From: Lachnospiraceae bacterium UBA1718
GTDB taxonomy: Bacteria; Bacillota; Clostridia; Lachnospirales; Lachnospiraceae
Direction: 5' to 3'
Length of the DNA stretch: 15,918 nt
Assembly: GCA_002317245.1 (NCBI GenBank)
Contig: DCIU01000143.1
Span: forward strand, 370-16,287
Shown here: positions 6,029 to 13,165 of the stretch, piece after piece
How positions within the stretch are numbered: position 1 is the first letter of the stretch
How the letters are laid out: each line of letters starts with the position of its first letter
Notes under the pieces: generated by a model
Seen by the model: only the letters and a program-made list of their open reading frames with translations
What the model was told of the DNA's origin: nothing
The model's database searches: none
Position numbers and translations under genes: made by a program

Positions 6029-6062
6029 AATCTCGGTAGTTATGCGACTACCGAGATTTTTT
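6029..6062 (+). terminator. strong terminator after the tRNA-like sequence
   Basis: A perfect 12-bp stem (AATCTCGGTAGT at 6029-6040, ACTACCGAGATT at 6047-6058) with a 6-base loop, running into T at 6057-6062. It starts eight bases after the tRNA-like end and is probably the original terminator of the tRNA gene, so chromosomal sequence would begin here. Confidence 0.92.
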
Positions 6063-6098
6063 GTTGTATATGAAGTGACTCCGTTTATTGTCGATGAC

Positions 6099-6186
6099 GA
6101 ATTGTGAAGAATTATGAAGAATTATGAATGGATTATTGAATTATGAAGAATTATGAATTATAATCTTTCTTATGAAGAATTATGGA
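6099..6186 (+). repeat. six iterons of consensus GAATTATGAA
   Basis: Copies start at 6099 (one mismatch), 6109, 6119, 6138, 6148 and 6177 (one mismatch). The spacings are 10, 10, 19, 10 and 29 bases, so all lie near one face of the helix. The array runs to the ribosome site of the ATPase gene. It could be a binding array for an autoregulator or an expandable simple repeat. The rest of the 320-base gap 5882-6201 holds only the attR-like sequence and its terminator. Confidence 0.75.
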
Positions 6187-6201
6187 GAGGAAATAGTTCA
6201 T

Positions 6202-7239
6202 ATGGGAAATCCATTTACACTTACATTTGGTAAAAAGCCATCAGAGTATATTATCAGACGAGTTGATATTGAAGAGATAGAAAAGACGTTTTTAGAGGAT
6301 CCTGCAAGAAGCCAGTCATATCTCATTAGAGGCGTTAGGGGAAGTGGGAAAACAGTTCTAATGACAGCAATAGCAAAAGAAATCTCTGAAAACCCAGATT
6401 GGATTTGCGTTGATTTGAATTCATCTCAAAATTTAATAGACGATTTATCATATCGACTGCTAGATGCATGTGAACGTACTACAGGGATTATTGACAGAGG
6501 GATGGATATCTCCGTTGCGGGTTTTGGCATTGGATTTGGAAGCAAATCGGACAGAGATAGTGTAAGCCGATGCGAAGAAATCTTGAACATGTTAAAGAAG
6601 AAAAAAAAGAAACTTCTTGTCACCATAGATGAGGTATGTAATGACCAAAGCATGAAGCAACTGGCTAGTCAGTTCCAAATTTGGATTAGGAAGGATTATC
6701 AAATTTTCTTACTCATGACAGGCCTTTATGAAAATATATATGCAATTCAGAATGATCCGCAGCTAACATTTCTTTTGAGATCACCTAAAATTACATTGGG
6801 ACCATTAGGACTATCACAGATTGCCAGACAATATGAAAGGGCATTAAATGTTTCGGGTGATATAGCAATGCAATTAGCAAAAGAAACAAAGGGGTATGCT
6901 TTTGCATTCCAAGCTCTAGGTATGATCTATTATGATAATGAAAAGTCCTTATCTATAGAAAAACAATTGGACATAATGGATGAGTATTTAGATGAGTACG
7001 TGTATCAGAAGATATGGAGTGGCCTTTCTGAACAGGATAGAAATGTAGTTATGCAGCTATCTGATAGTAAAGCAGTTAAAGTCAAAGATATTTGCGAGGT
7101 TACAGGCATGACTTCAGCAACTTTTTCCAAGTATAGAGAACGTTTGCTAAATAAGGGAATAATAACTGCAAGCCAGCATGGATATATAGAACTAGTTTTA
7201 CCAAGATTTAGAAAAATATGCGAGTACTATAACATGTAA
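6202..7239 (+). CDS. AAA-type ATP-binding protein with C-terminal winged helix
   Basis: A 345-residue P-loop ATPase of the STAND/archaeal-ATPase-like group common in Clostridia. It opens MGNPFTLTFG, typical of that group, which favours the ATG at 6202 over 6172; AGAGG at 6186-6190 is the likely ribosome site. Walker A is GVRGSGKT (44-51) and Walker B LLVTIDE (138-144). Residues 275-340 look like a winged helix (VKDICEVTGMTSATFSKY then LLNKGIITAS), suggesting DNA or partner binding. Substrate and role are unknown; relatives are often near mobile elements or defence genes. A run of eight A at 6601-6608 in a six-Lys stretch just before Walker B is prone to slippage. The base composition is AT-rich like the element on the left, although the gene lies outside the attR, so it may have come from a separate transfer. 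Confidence 0.85.
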   Translation: MGNPFTLTFGKKPSEYIIRRVDIEEIEKTFLEDPARSQSYLIRGVRGSGKTVLMTAIAKEISENPDWICVDLNSSQNLIDDLSYRLLDACERTTGIIDRGMDISVAGFGIGFGSKSDRDSVSRCEEILNMLKKKKKKLLVTIDEVCNDQSMKQLASQFQIWIRKDYQIFLLMTGLYENIYAIQNDPQLTFLLRSPKITLGPLGLSQIARQYERALNVSGDIAMQLAKETKGYAFAFQALGMIYYDNEKSLSIEKQLDIMDEYLDEYVYQKIWSGLSEQDRNVVMQLSDSKAVKVKDICEVTGMTSATFSKYRERLLNKGIITASQHGYIELVLPRFRKICEYYNM

Positions 7240-7310
7240 AGTCTTTCGAACTATAATAAGGAAACAGTATGTATCTTCAGCTTTTAAGCAAATTCAAGAG
7301 GGAGGCCAGT

Positions 7311-7946
7311 ATGATTAAAGCTACAAGAAGTATGATTATTATCTTTGCGGGGTGCCTTTTAATCGGATGCGGTGCCAATAAAGTGGATGATGCCAAGGTG
7401 TCAGATGCACCAGAGGCCACGGTTGAAGCACCTGCCAACACTGACACAGACCAGGCAGAAACAGTTGCAGAAGAGGAGATTGATAATAGCCTAATTGCCA
7501 ACTACAATATATTCGTAGTGGAATCTGATAATCTGAATAATGGCAAATGGGACGATGTAATCTCATACACCAATAAAGGCGAGAATCGTTCGCCACAACT
7601 TTCCTGGGAGCCAGTGGAAGGTGCGACATCATATGCAATCTATATGGTCGATACAAGCATGGAATACTGGATACACTGGAAGGTAGCAGATATCCATGAG
7701 ACTAATCTGCCAGAAGGATATTCATCCAAGACCGAGTATGTGGGACCATATCCACCAGAGGGAGGTACACATACATATGAGGTATATGTAATTGCACTGA
7801 AGAACCCTGTAGATCGTCTGAAGGGTGGTCTCAATGGCCAGAATAAGAAGTTCACAACTTTTATTGATGCGCTGGATACCGACGTTGATGGCAATACTGG
7901 CAACATAGCTGGCGCAGCTCATATAAGTGGTACGTTTACTTATTAG
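7311..7946 (+). CDS. PEBP family (YbhB/YbcL-type) lipoprotein
   Basis: A 211-residue lipoprotein. The start at 7311 has GAGGGAGG just upstream (spacing five) and gives a proper lipoprotein signal: Arg/Lys, a hydrophobic stretch, then LLIGC with Cys20 as the lipid anchor. An acidic Ala/Thr-rich linker (21-60) leads to a phosphatidylethanolamine-binding fold with NRSPQLSW (92-99), WIHW (120-123) and YVGPYPPEGGTHTYE (143-157), the family's anion-binding motifs. Bacterial members resemble Raf-kinase-inhibitor proteins, but their ligand is not established. It sits outside the membrane. This is the first gene right of the attR with the base composition of the rest of the chromosome. TATAAT at 7252-7257 could be a -10 box, with no good -35. 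No terminator follows it. Confidence 0.9.
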   Translation: MIKATRSMIIIFAGCLLIGCGANKVDDAKVSDAPEATVEAPANTDTDQAETVAEEEIDNSLIANYNIFVVESDNLNNGKWDDVISYTNKGENRSPQLSWEPVEGATSYAIYMVDTSMEYWIHWKVADIHETNLPEGYSSKTEYVGPYPPEGGTHTYEVYVIALKNPVDRLKGGLNGQNKKFTTFIDALDTDVDGNTGNIAGAAHISGTFTY

Positions 7947-8015
7947 CATTATGGGAAATTTACTATTTGCAAAGGTGACTTATCTTACGATAATACAATA
8001 CCTAGTAGATAATAC

Positions 8016-8044
8016 TTGACATTAATACTATATTTAGGTAATAT
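8016..8044 (+). promoter_or_regulatory. near-consensus promoter of the repeat lipoprotein gene
   Basis: TTGACA at 8016-8021 and TAATAT at 8039-8044 are separated by 17 bases, giving a leader of about 30 bases with GGAGG at 8068-8072. Together with the narrow codon choice of the gene, this suggests strong constitutive expression. Confidence 0.85.
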
Positions 8045-8080
8045 CTGTAGGACAACTATTTTTGTGAGGAGGTAATATTA

Positions 8081-8797
8081 ATGAAAAAGAAGTTATTCGC
8101 AGTATTAATTAGTATGTCATTAGTAATTTGTTCACTTACAGCATGTGGTGGCGAAGAGGAGACTAAAGCAGCTGAGCCAGTTGTAGAGCAGATTGAGGAG
8201 ACAGCTACAGAGGCAGCTGATGCATGTTCTGATGAGACATTCGCTGATCTTCAGACAATGTATTCAAGCATCTCTGAGATGTACGAGATGATTGGTAACT
8301 ACTACTTAGAGAATGATAACATCGAGAAGAATGAAGATGTTGAAGAGACACTTAACCTTGCTAAGGAGTATATCGATCAGGTTGGTGAGATCAACCAGGA
8401 AGATATCACAGAGGCTGATGCAATGGAACTTGCAAGCTCTATGGTAGATGTTCTTGATGGACTTAAGATGACAGCAGAGGGTCTTGACCTTCTTGCAGAG
8501 GCTGGTGCTGCTGCTAACGCTGGATGTTCAGATGAGACATTCGCAGCACTTCAGGAGGCTTATGTAGCAATCGTTGAGCTTAACGGCGCTGTTAGCGATT
8601 ACTACCTTAATACTGATAGTGTAGCACAGGATTCAGACATTGAAGGAGTTCTTAACCAGGCTGCTGAGTACATTGACATCGCTGGACAGATTAAGCAGGA
8701 AGATATCACAGAGGCAGACGCTGAGGAATTAGCTGGTTCAATGAGTGACATCGTTGATGCACTTACTATCGTTGCAGAAGCAATGGGTGTTAACTAA
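8081..8797 (+). CDS. acidic lipoprotein made of two 100-residue repeats
   Basis: A 238-residue lipoprotein with signal MKKKLFAVLI onward and lipobox SLTAC (Cys22). After an acidic linker it holds two helical repeats that begin with CSDETFA at residues 49 and 149, exactly 100 residues apart. Each contains a [IV]xxYYLxxD motif, an AxEYID segment, QEDITEADA and a final amphipathic helix. One Cys per repeat (49, 149) could bond or bind a ligand. The protein is strongly acidic and rich in Glu, Ala and Asp. Its codon choice is narrow, its promoter near-consensus and its ribosome site GGAGG, so it is probably abundant on the surface. I recognise no family; a helical-bundle binding or scaffold role is a guess. 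It is a single-gene unit between the promoter at 8016 and the terminator at 8826. Confidence 0.85.
   Translation: MKKKLFAVLISMSLVICSLTACGGEEETKAAEPVVEQIEETATEAADACSDETFADLQTMYSSISEMYEMIGNYYLENDNIEKNEDVEETLNLAKEYIDQVGEINQEDITEADAMELASSMVDVLDGLKMTAEGLDLLAEAGAAANAGCSDETFAALQEAYVAIVELNGAVSDYYLNTDSVAQDSDIEGVLNQAAEYIDIAGQIKQEDITEADAEELAGSMSDIVDALTIVAEAMGVN
8225..8794 (+). repeat. internal tandem duplication, 300-base period
   Basis: The segment from 8225 is repeated from 8525. Stretches such as GATGAGACATTCGC and CAGGAAGATATCACAGAGGC recur exactly 300 bases apart, while the middle of each unit has diverged at the protein level. The duplication is therefore old, with the unit edges conserved. Confidence 0.85.
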
Positions 8798-8825
8798 TAG
8801 TAATTGTATAGTTGTTAATAATTTG

Positions 8826-8857
8826 AATGGGAGTCAGTTAACGCTGGCTCCCATTTT
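8826..8857 (+). terminator. terminator of the repeat lipoprotein gene
   Basis: An 11-bp stem, ATGGGAGTCAG (8827-8837) with CTGGCTCCCAT (8844-8854, one G-T pair), a 6-base loop and a TTTT tail. It lies 29 bases after the stop codon. Confidence 0.87.
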
Positions 8858-8866
8858 GTGTATAAT
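8838..8866 (+). promoter_or_regulatory. candidate promoter overlapping the terminator, for a leaderless mRNA
   Basis: TATAAT at 8861-8866 is preceded at 17 bases by TTAACG (8838-8843), which is the terminator loop. Initiation six or seven bases after the -10 would fall on the ATG at 8873. The -10 is perfect; the -35 matches at four of six positions. Confidence 0.45.
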
Positions 8867-8872
8867 AGTAAT

Positions 8873-10081
8873 ATGAAAGTAAAATGTAATTTCTGTGGCA
8901 ACATGATTGACGATACGCTTGATAAGTGCCCCGATTGTGGAGCGCCTAATGAGCATGTAAGAAGAGTTGCGGAAGGTACACCTAAGACAATAGAAGAACT
9001 GCAGGCCTGGTATGAGTCCAAGGGACTTCCACCAGCCAAGACCACCAGATTCTTCATTGGTGAGGACTATAAGGGTGCCAGGGCCTTCGGTATATATCAT
9101 GATGAGAGAACAGGCAATTTCGTAGTATATAAGAATAAGGATTCTGGAGAGCGTGCTGTCAGATATGAGGGTACAGATGAGGCTTATGCTGTTAATGAAC
9201 TCTATCAGAGACTGAAGCAGGAGATCCTGGAGCAGAAGAGAAACTCTGCCAATAAGAACGGTAAGGCTAATAATAAGGTAAGAAAAGCCTTAGCTACTGG
9301 CAAGAATAAGAAGGAATATACTCTTATTGGCCGATTTCTTAACCTGATATCGCCTAGCAATTATAACAATTTCATTGTTAAGGCCATCATGGTATTAATA
9401 GACTTAGCACTGGCGGGATTCGTATTCCTCATGGGCGTACTTCTTCTTATTTTTATAATGGGTATGCTCATAATTGCCTTCGAGCCTAAGGAGGGCTACT
9501 ATTCCTGCGCAGGGGATTATTATTATAGGAACGGATACACCTATAATGGCTGTAACTGGTATGAGTACGACCAGGCCACAGAAGAGTGGAGCGACGGACT
9601 TGAAGATGGTCAGTACCCCAGCGAACTCGATAAGAAGAGAAAAGCCAATAAGCTATATATATGTGAGAACTGGGATTCGTCTCTTAACTGCACTGATTTC
9701 ACTACTACGCTTCAGTATCGTGATTCCCTTGCGGGCGACAAGATTAAGACAGGATACTATAAGTACGATGATGACATATATTACCACCTGACTTCCAGCT
9801 ATGATGATGGCTGGTATACCTATGACGGTTACGGTTGGACAACCGTTAACAGCAGTGAATTACCTGAGGATTTCTCCCATACCTCAGTTGCGGAAGATTT
9901 TTACTATACTCCTGTATGGGATGAGTCGACACAGTTCACTGACTTCGAAGACACGATTCTCTACGCGGAGGATAAGGACAACTGGAACAACGACAGCAGC
10001 AGTAGTGATTCAAGCTACGACTGGGATAGCAGCAGCGACTCCTGGGACAGCGGATCTACCGACTGGGGATCCGACTGGTAG
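8873..10081 (+). CDS. zinc-ribbon membrane protein with Ser/Asp/Trp-rich tail
   Basis: A 402-residue membrane protein of unknown function. Residues 5-22 form a zinc ribbon with CNFCG and CPDCG (Cys5, 8, 19, 22). About 40-120 is a small charged cytoplasmic region, 125-150 is basic, and 169-203 is one long or two short membrane segments. The rest is extracellular, rich in Tyr, Asp and Gly, with YYRNGYTYNGCNWYEYD and DGWYTYDGYGWTTV looking like copies of one Tyr/Trp motif. The last 30 residues are only Ser, Asp, Trp, Gly, Thr and Asn. Similar zinc-ribbon plus membrane proteins occur in Firmicutes without an assigned role. The ATG at 8873 is preferred over GTG at 8858 because the latter lies upstream of the likely transcript start. 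No ribosome site precedes it. Confidence 0.75.
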   Translation: MKVKCNFCGNMIDDTLDKCPDCGAPNEHVRRVAEGTPKTIEELQAWYESKGLPPAKTTRFFIGEDYKGARAFGIYHDERTGNFVVYKNKDSGERAVRYEGTDEAYAVNELYQRLKQEILEQKRNSANKNGKANNKVRKALATGKNKKEYTLIGRFLNLISPSNYNNFIVKAIMVLIDLALAGFVFLMGVLLLIFIMGMLIIAFEPKEGYYSCAGDYYYRNGYTYNGCNWYEYDQATEEWSDGLEDGQYPSELDKKRKANKLYICENWDSSLNCTDFTTTLQYRDSLAGDKIKTGYYKYDDDIYYHLTSSYDDGWYTYDGYGWTTVNSSELPEDFSHTSVAEDFYYTPVWDESTQFTDFEDTILYAEDKDNWNNDSSSSDSSYDWDSSSDSWDSGSTDWGSDW

Positions 10082-10115
10082 GCTTATGAAAAGGCGTAAT
10101 TATGCCGATATATAC

Positions 10116-10145
10116 TTGTAACAGAGTAAGCTTCGGTGTTACAAT
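10116..10145 (+). promoter_or_regulatory. candidate promoter inside an 8-bp inverted repeat
   Basis: TTGTAACA (10116-10123) and TGTTACAA (10137-10144) are exact complements 13 bases apart. TTGTAA in the left arm and TACAAT (10140-10145) over the right arm can act as -35 and -10 with an 18-base gap. A dimeric regulator on the palindrome would cover both boxes. No T tract follows, so it is not a terminator. Confidence 0.45.
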
Positions 10146-10211
10146 ATATGAACACTGTAGGAGTACCGTATGAATACAGCAGGATATTTGGGGAACAAGG
10201 AGGTGACCAGA

Positions 10212-10805
10212 ATGAGTGATATGAATATAGGAAGTGCAACTAGTTCGTATACTAATTATCAGTCTAGCGCGGCAGTCAAGGCGGACAGCGCGGTAGAGAA
10301 GCAGACAACAGATAACTCTGGTGTCGTGTATGAGAAGGGTACAGAGACAGCTAAGAAGGCTACTTATTCTATTAATAAGATGAGTGCTGAAGACAGAGCA
10401 TCTCTTGTACAGCAGCTTAAGGCTGACCAGGAGGCCAGACAGAGCCAGTTATCAAGCCTCGTTAGCCAGATGCTTACAGGTCAGGCTGGAGTGGCTAAGC
10501 TTGCAGATCTCTTCAAGGGTGACAATCTTAAGAATGTCACAGCTGAGGATATTGCCAAGGCTAAGGAAGATGTATCTGAGGACGGCTACTATGGCGTTAA
10601 GCAGACATCTCAGAGATTATTCGACTTCGCAGCAGCTCTTGCAGGAGATGATGTGGAGAAGATGAAGGAGATGCAGGCAGCCATGGAGAAGGGCTTCAAG
10701 ATGGCTACTAAGTCCTGGGGAGAGGATCTTCCAGGAATCTGTCAGGATACAATGGCAGCTGCTAATAAGCTCTTCGAAGATTATTACGCATCAAAAGAGA
10801 ATTAG
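10212..10805 (+). CDS. conserved Lachnospiraceae-type protein of unknown function
   Basis: A 197-residue protein beginning MSDMNIGSATSSYTNYQ. The start at 10212 has an exceptionally full ribosome site, AAGGAGGTGA at 10197-10206, five bases away; the upstream ATG at 10170 has none. The first 60 residues are Ser/Thr/Ala-rich and probably disordered. Residues about 65-105 (MSAEDRASLVQQLKADQE onward) are amphipathic helix with coiled-coil character. The C-terminal part, including YYGVKQTSQRLFDFAAAL and KMATKSWGEDLP, is the best conserved in the related proteins I recall from Lachnospiraceae genomes. There is no signal peptide, membrane segment or catalytic motif. It is a single-gene unit with its own promoter and terminator. 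The strong ribosome site suggests high output. A structural or secreted-apparatus role is possible but unsupported. Confidence 0.8.
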   Translation: MSDMNIGSATSSYTNYQSSAAVKADSAVEKQTTDNSGVVYEKGTETAKKATYSINKMSAEDRASLVQQLKADQEARQSQLSSLVSQMLTGQAGVAKLADLFKGDNLKNVTAEDIAKAKEDVSEDGYYGVKQTSQRLFDFAAALAGDDVEKMKEMQAAMEKGFKMATKSWGEDLPGICQDTMAAANKLFEDYYASKEN

Positions 10806-10820
10806 ACTAGTTATGACGAA

Positions 10821-10847
10821 AGCTCGGGATTTATCCCGGGCTTTTTT
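10821..10847 (+). terminator. intrinsic terminator after the conserved protein
   Basis: AGCTCGGGA (10821-10829) pairs with TCCCGGGCT (10834-10842, one T-G pair) around a 4-base loop, followed by six T (10842-10847). Confidence 0.92.
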
Positions 10848-10989
10848 ATTGCCTGTAAAAGTTAATAGAATCTTTATAATCATCACAGAAAAAACACATT
10901 TCTATCACAATTAAAACACACTTTGGGACTATCTTACTTGTCATAGATGATTGTTATTAATCACTAAACATGCAAAGGAGATGTCAGAA

Positions 10990-12171
10990 ATGAAAACACT
11001 AACCAAAGACAGAAAATTGATTTATGCAGTATTTGCAGCAATAGCATTCACATTTGTGGTAATGGCTAATGGACTTAACGTACATGCAGCTGAGGGCTTC
11101 GACCTCTATACTGTGACTCCGGGAATTAACATTACGGCTGGAGATGCGGCAAGCTTTGATCTATATCTTACAGGTGGCAGTGCGGCAGGCCAGGATGTAA
11201 CCTTATCTATTGAATCCATGCCAGAGGGCTTCACAGGTTATTTCAAGAATGGAAGCTATGATGTAAGCAGGGTTCACGCTTCAGGTGACGCAGATACTTC
11301 TATCGCGACCCTGCAGGTGACAGTACCAACTGATGCTGCAGATGGGGTAAATGAGATAGTAATTAAGGCCCTGTCAGACTCTGGTATGGAGGACACACTT
11401 ACACTTAATCTCAACATTAGTGAGCTCAAGTCCGGGGACAGCAACTTCACTGTTCAGTATCCGGACCAGGAGGGTGTAACAGGTACAAGCTTCTCATACT
11501 CAACAACAATCATTAATAACTCGCTTACAGACGAGAACTACAACTTCTCAACCAATGCACCAGAGGGATGGCAGGTGACCTTCACTAATAATGACACTCA
11601 GGTATCAAGCCTGGATGTACCAGCAGGCGCCAGCGCAGGAGTAACAATTAAGGTCACACCTCCAGACCAGGTTCCAGCAGGTGATTACAAGATATCATGC
11701 TCTGCAACCTCAGCTAAGGAATCTCTGTCAACAGACCTTAATGTCAAGATACTTGGAACCTATAACCTTGTAGTTACAACATCAGATGGTAACCTGGCTC
11801 TGGATGCTTATGCTAATAAGGCATCTGATGTAAAGCTTCTTATTAAAAATGACGGCAATATAGACCTTGAGAATATATCATTAACTGCTCAGGCCAATAC
11901 TAACTGGGATGTAAGCTTCGACAAGACTACTATTGAATCTCTGGCAGCAGGCACAAGCGAGGAAGTAGTAGCACATATTACTCCTAGCAATGACTCCATT
12001 ACAGGTGACTACCTTACTAACATTGTTGCATCCTGTGACAACCAGTCTTCAACGGCCCAGCTTCGTGTGACTGTTAAGACTAAGACAGGATGGGGCATTT
12101 TTGCAATAGTAATTATCTTAGGCGTATGCTGCGGATTGTATCAGGTTATTAAGAAATATGGCAGGAGATGA
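10990..12171 (+). CDS. NEW3-type surface protein of an ABC transporter operon
   Basis: A 393-residue membrane-anchored extracellular protein. The start at 10990 follows AAAGGAG (10974-10980) at nine bases; the ATG at 10981 abuts the site and is less likely. Residues 1-33 are a signal peptide with probable cleavage after VHA. Three beta-sandwich units follow at roughly 35-144, 152-255 and 258-363. The last two fit the NEW3 type (NAPEGWQVTF; an N-D-G-N-x-x-L-x-N-I-S-L strand; P-A-G-D-Y-K repeated as ITGDYLTN). A membrane helix (367-387) ends in a basic KKYGRR stop. The ABC ATPase starts five bases after its stop and the permease follows. This trio recurs in Firmicutes and archaea; the surface protein may present or sense the substrate, which is unknown. 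No convincing promoter is seen at 10848-10989 (weak TTGGGA at 10923). Confidence 0.87.
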   Translation: MKTLTKDRKLIYAVFAAIAFTFVVMANGLNVHAAEGFDLYTVTPGINITAGDAASFDLYLTGGSAAGQDVTLSIESMPEGFTGYFKNGSYDVSRVHASGDADTSIATLQVTVPTDAADGVNEIVIKALSDSGMEDTLTLNLNISELKSGDSNFTVQYPDQEGVTGTSFSYSTTIINNSLTDENYNFSTNAPEGWQVTFTNNDTQVSSLDVPAGASAGVTIKVTPPDQVPAGDYKISCSATSAKESLSTDLNVKILGTYNLVVTTSDGNLALDAYANKASDVKLLIKNDGNIDLENISLTAQANTNWDVSFDKTTIESLAAGTSEEVVAHITPSNDSITGDYLTNIVASCDNQSSTAQLRVTVKTKTGWGIFAIVIILGVCCGLYQVIKKYGRR

Positions 12172-12175
12172 TGGT

Positions 12176-13165
12176 ATGGACATACTTAAGGATGTCGACA
12201 ATTCAGATAAGATGGTTATTCATACACATAATCTCACTAAGAAATATGGTGACTTTGTAGCAGTAGATAACCTTAATCTGGATGTCAAAAAGGGAGAAGT
12301 GTTTGGACTGCTTGGACCTAATGGTGCAGGCAAGACAACTACTACACTGATGCTGCTTGGCCTGACAGAACCCACAGGCGGAAGAGCCAAGATTGCTGGC
12401 TTCGACTGCATCAGGAATTCAATTAAGATCAAGAGTATCGTCGGCTACCTGCCTGATAATGTGGGCTTCTACGGCAATATGACTGGCCGTGAGAATCTGC
12501 GATTCATGGGTAGGATTAATGGACTTGATGGCGACGAGCTGGAAGAGAGAATTAATAAATTAATAGAGAGAGTTAATCTGGTGGATGCTGCTGATAAAAG
12601 AACCAGCACTTACTCAAGAGGTATGCGGCAGCGTCTTGGAATCGCCGACGTGCTGATGAAGGATCCACAGATTATTATTATGGATGAGCCAACCCTTGGT
12701 ATCGACCCAGAGGGCGTGAGAGAGCTTATGTTCTTAATCAGAGACTTAGCCGAGGTTGACGGACGTACCATACTGCTGTCTTCCCACCAGCTTTACCAGG
12801 TACAGAAGGTATGCGACAGAATGGGAATCTTCGTTCATGGCAAGATGATTGCCTGTGGCAGCTTGGAGGAACTGGGAAGCCAGATTAATACGGATGGTGT
12901 CAATACTACAGAGATATCCGTCTACCCAGATAATATTAAGGCCCAGTCTATTATTAAGGACCTTGACGGCGTGCTTGAGGTACAGAAGGATTCTGATAAG
13001 TATATAATCAGGTCCGCCTATGATATTAGGCGTAACCTGTCATCGAGTCTTATTAAGGAAGGCTATACAATAATGCATTTAAGACAGGCCAATAGTGACC
13101 TGGATGAGATATACAGGAAATATTTCGAGAAGGAGGCGGGAAATGATGAGAGCAAACGTTCGTAA
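12176..13165 (+). CDS. ABC transporter ATPase (CcmA/NatA type)
   Basis: A 329-residue ATPase that should power the permease encoded next to it. Motifs in order: Walker A GPNGAGKT (47-54), a Q-loop region where the usual Gln is hard to place (GYLPDNVGFY), signature YSRGMRQRLG, Walker B IIIMDEP, D-loop GIDP and H-loop LLSSHQ. The C-terminal 90 residues are the extension common in drug- and lipid-export ATPases of this type. The start at 12176 has AGGAG (12163-12167) eight bases upstream; the ATG at 12158 overlaps the previous gene without a ribosome site. It overlaps the permease by 23 bases, so translation is probably coupled and the two subunits made in proportion. Confidence 0.93.
   Translation: MDILKDVDNSDKMVIHTHNLTKKYGDFVAVDNLNLDVKKGEVFGLLGPNGAGKTTTTLMLLGLTEPTGGRAKIAGFDCIRNSIKIKSIVGYLPDNVGFYGNMTGRENLRFMGRINGLDGDELEERINKLIERVNLVDAADKRTSTYSRGMRQRLGIADVLMKDPQIIIMDEPTLGIDPEGVRELMFLIRDLAEVDGRTILLSSHQLYQVQKVCDRMGIFVHGKMIACGSLEELGSQINTDGVNTTEISVYPDNIKAQSIIKDLDGVLEVQKDSDKYIIRSAYDIRRNLSSSLIKEGYTIMHLRQANSDLDEIYRKYFEKEAGNDESKRS

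Noticed and set aside
6099..6186. CRISPR array
   Set aside because: Units are only 10 bases, mostly adjacent, without spacers of constant length and without cas genes.
7277..7949. Several minus-strand frames opposite the PEBP lipoprotein gene
   Set aside because: Antisense readings of a gene with clear family motifs and lipobox; no ribosome sites.
9474..10121. Two plus-strand open frames (9474-9791 and 9801-10121) inside the zinc-ribbon gene
   Set aside because: They are shifted readings of a low-complexity Tyr/Asp/Ser region; no ribosome sites and no recognisable composition.
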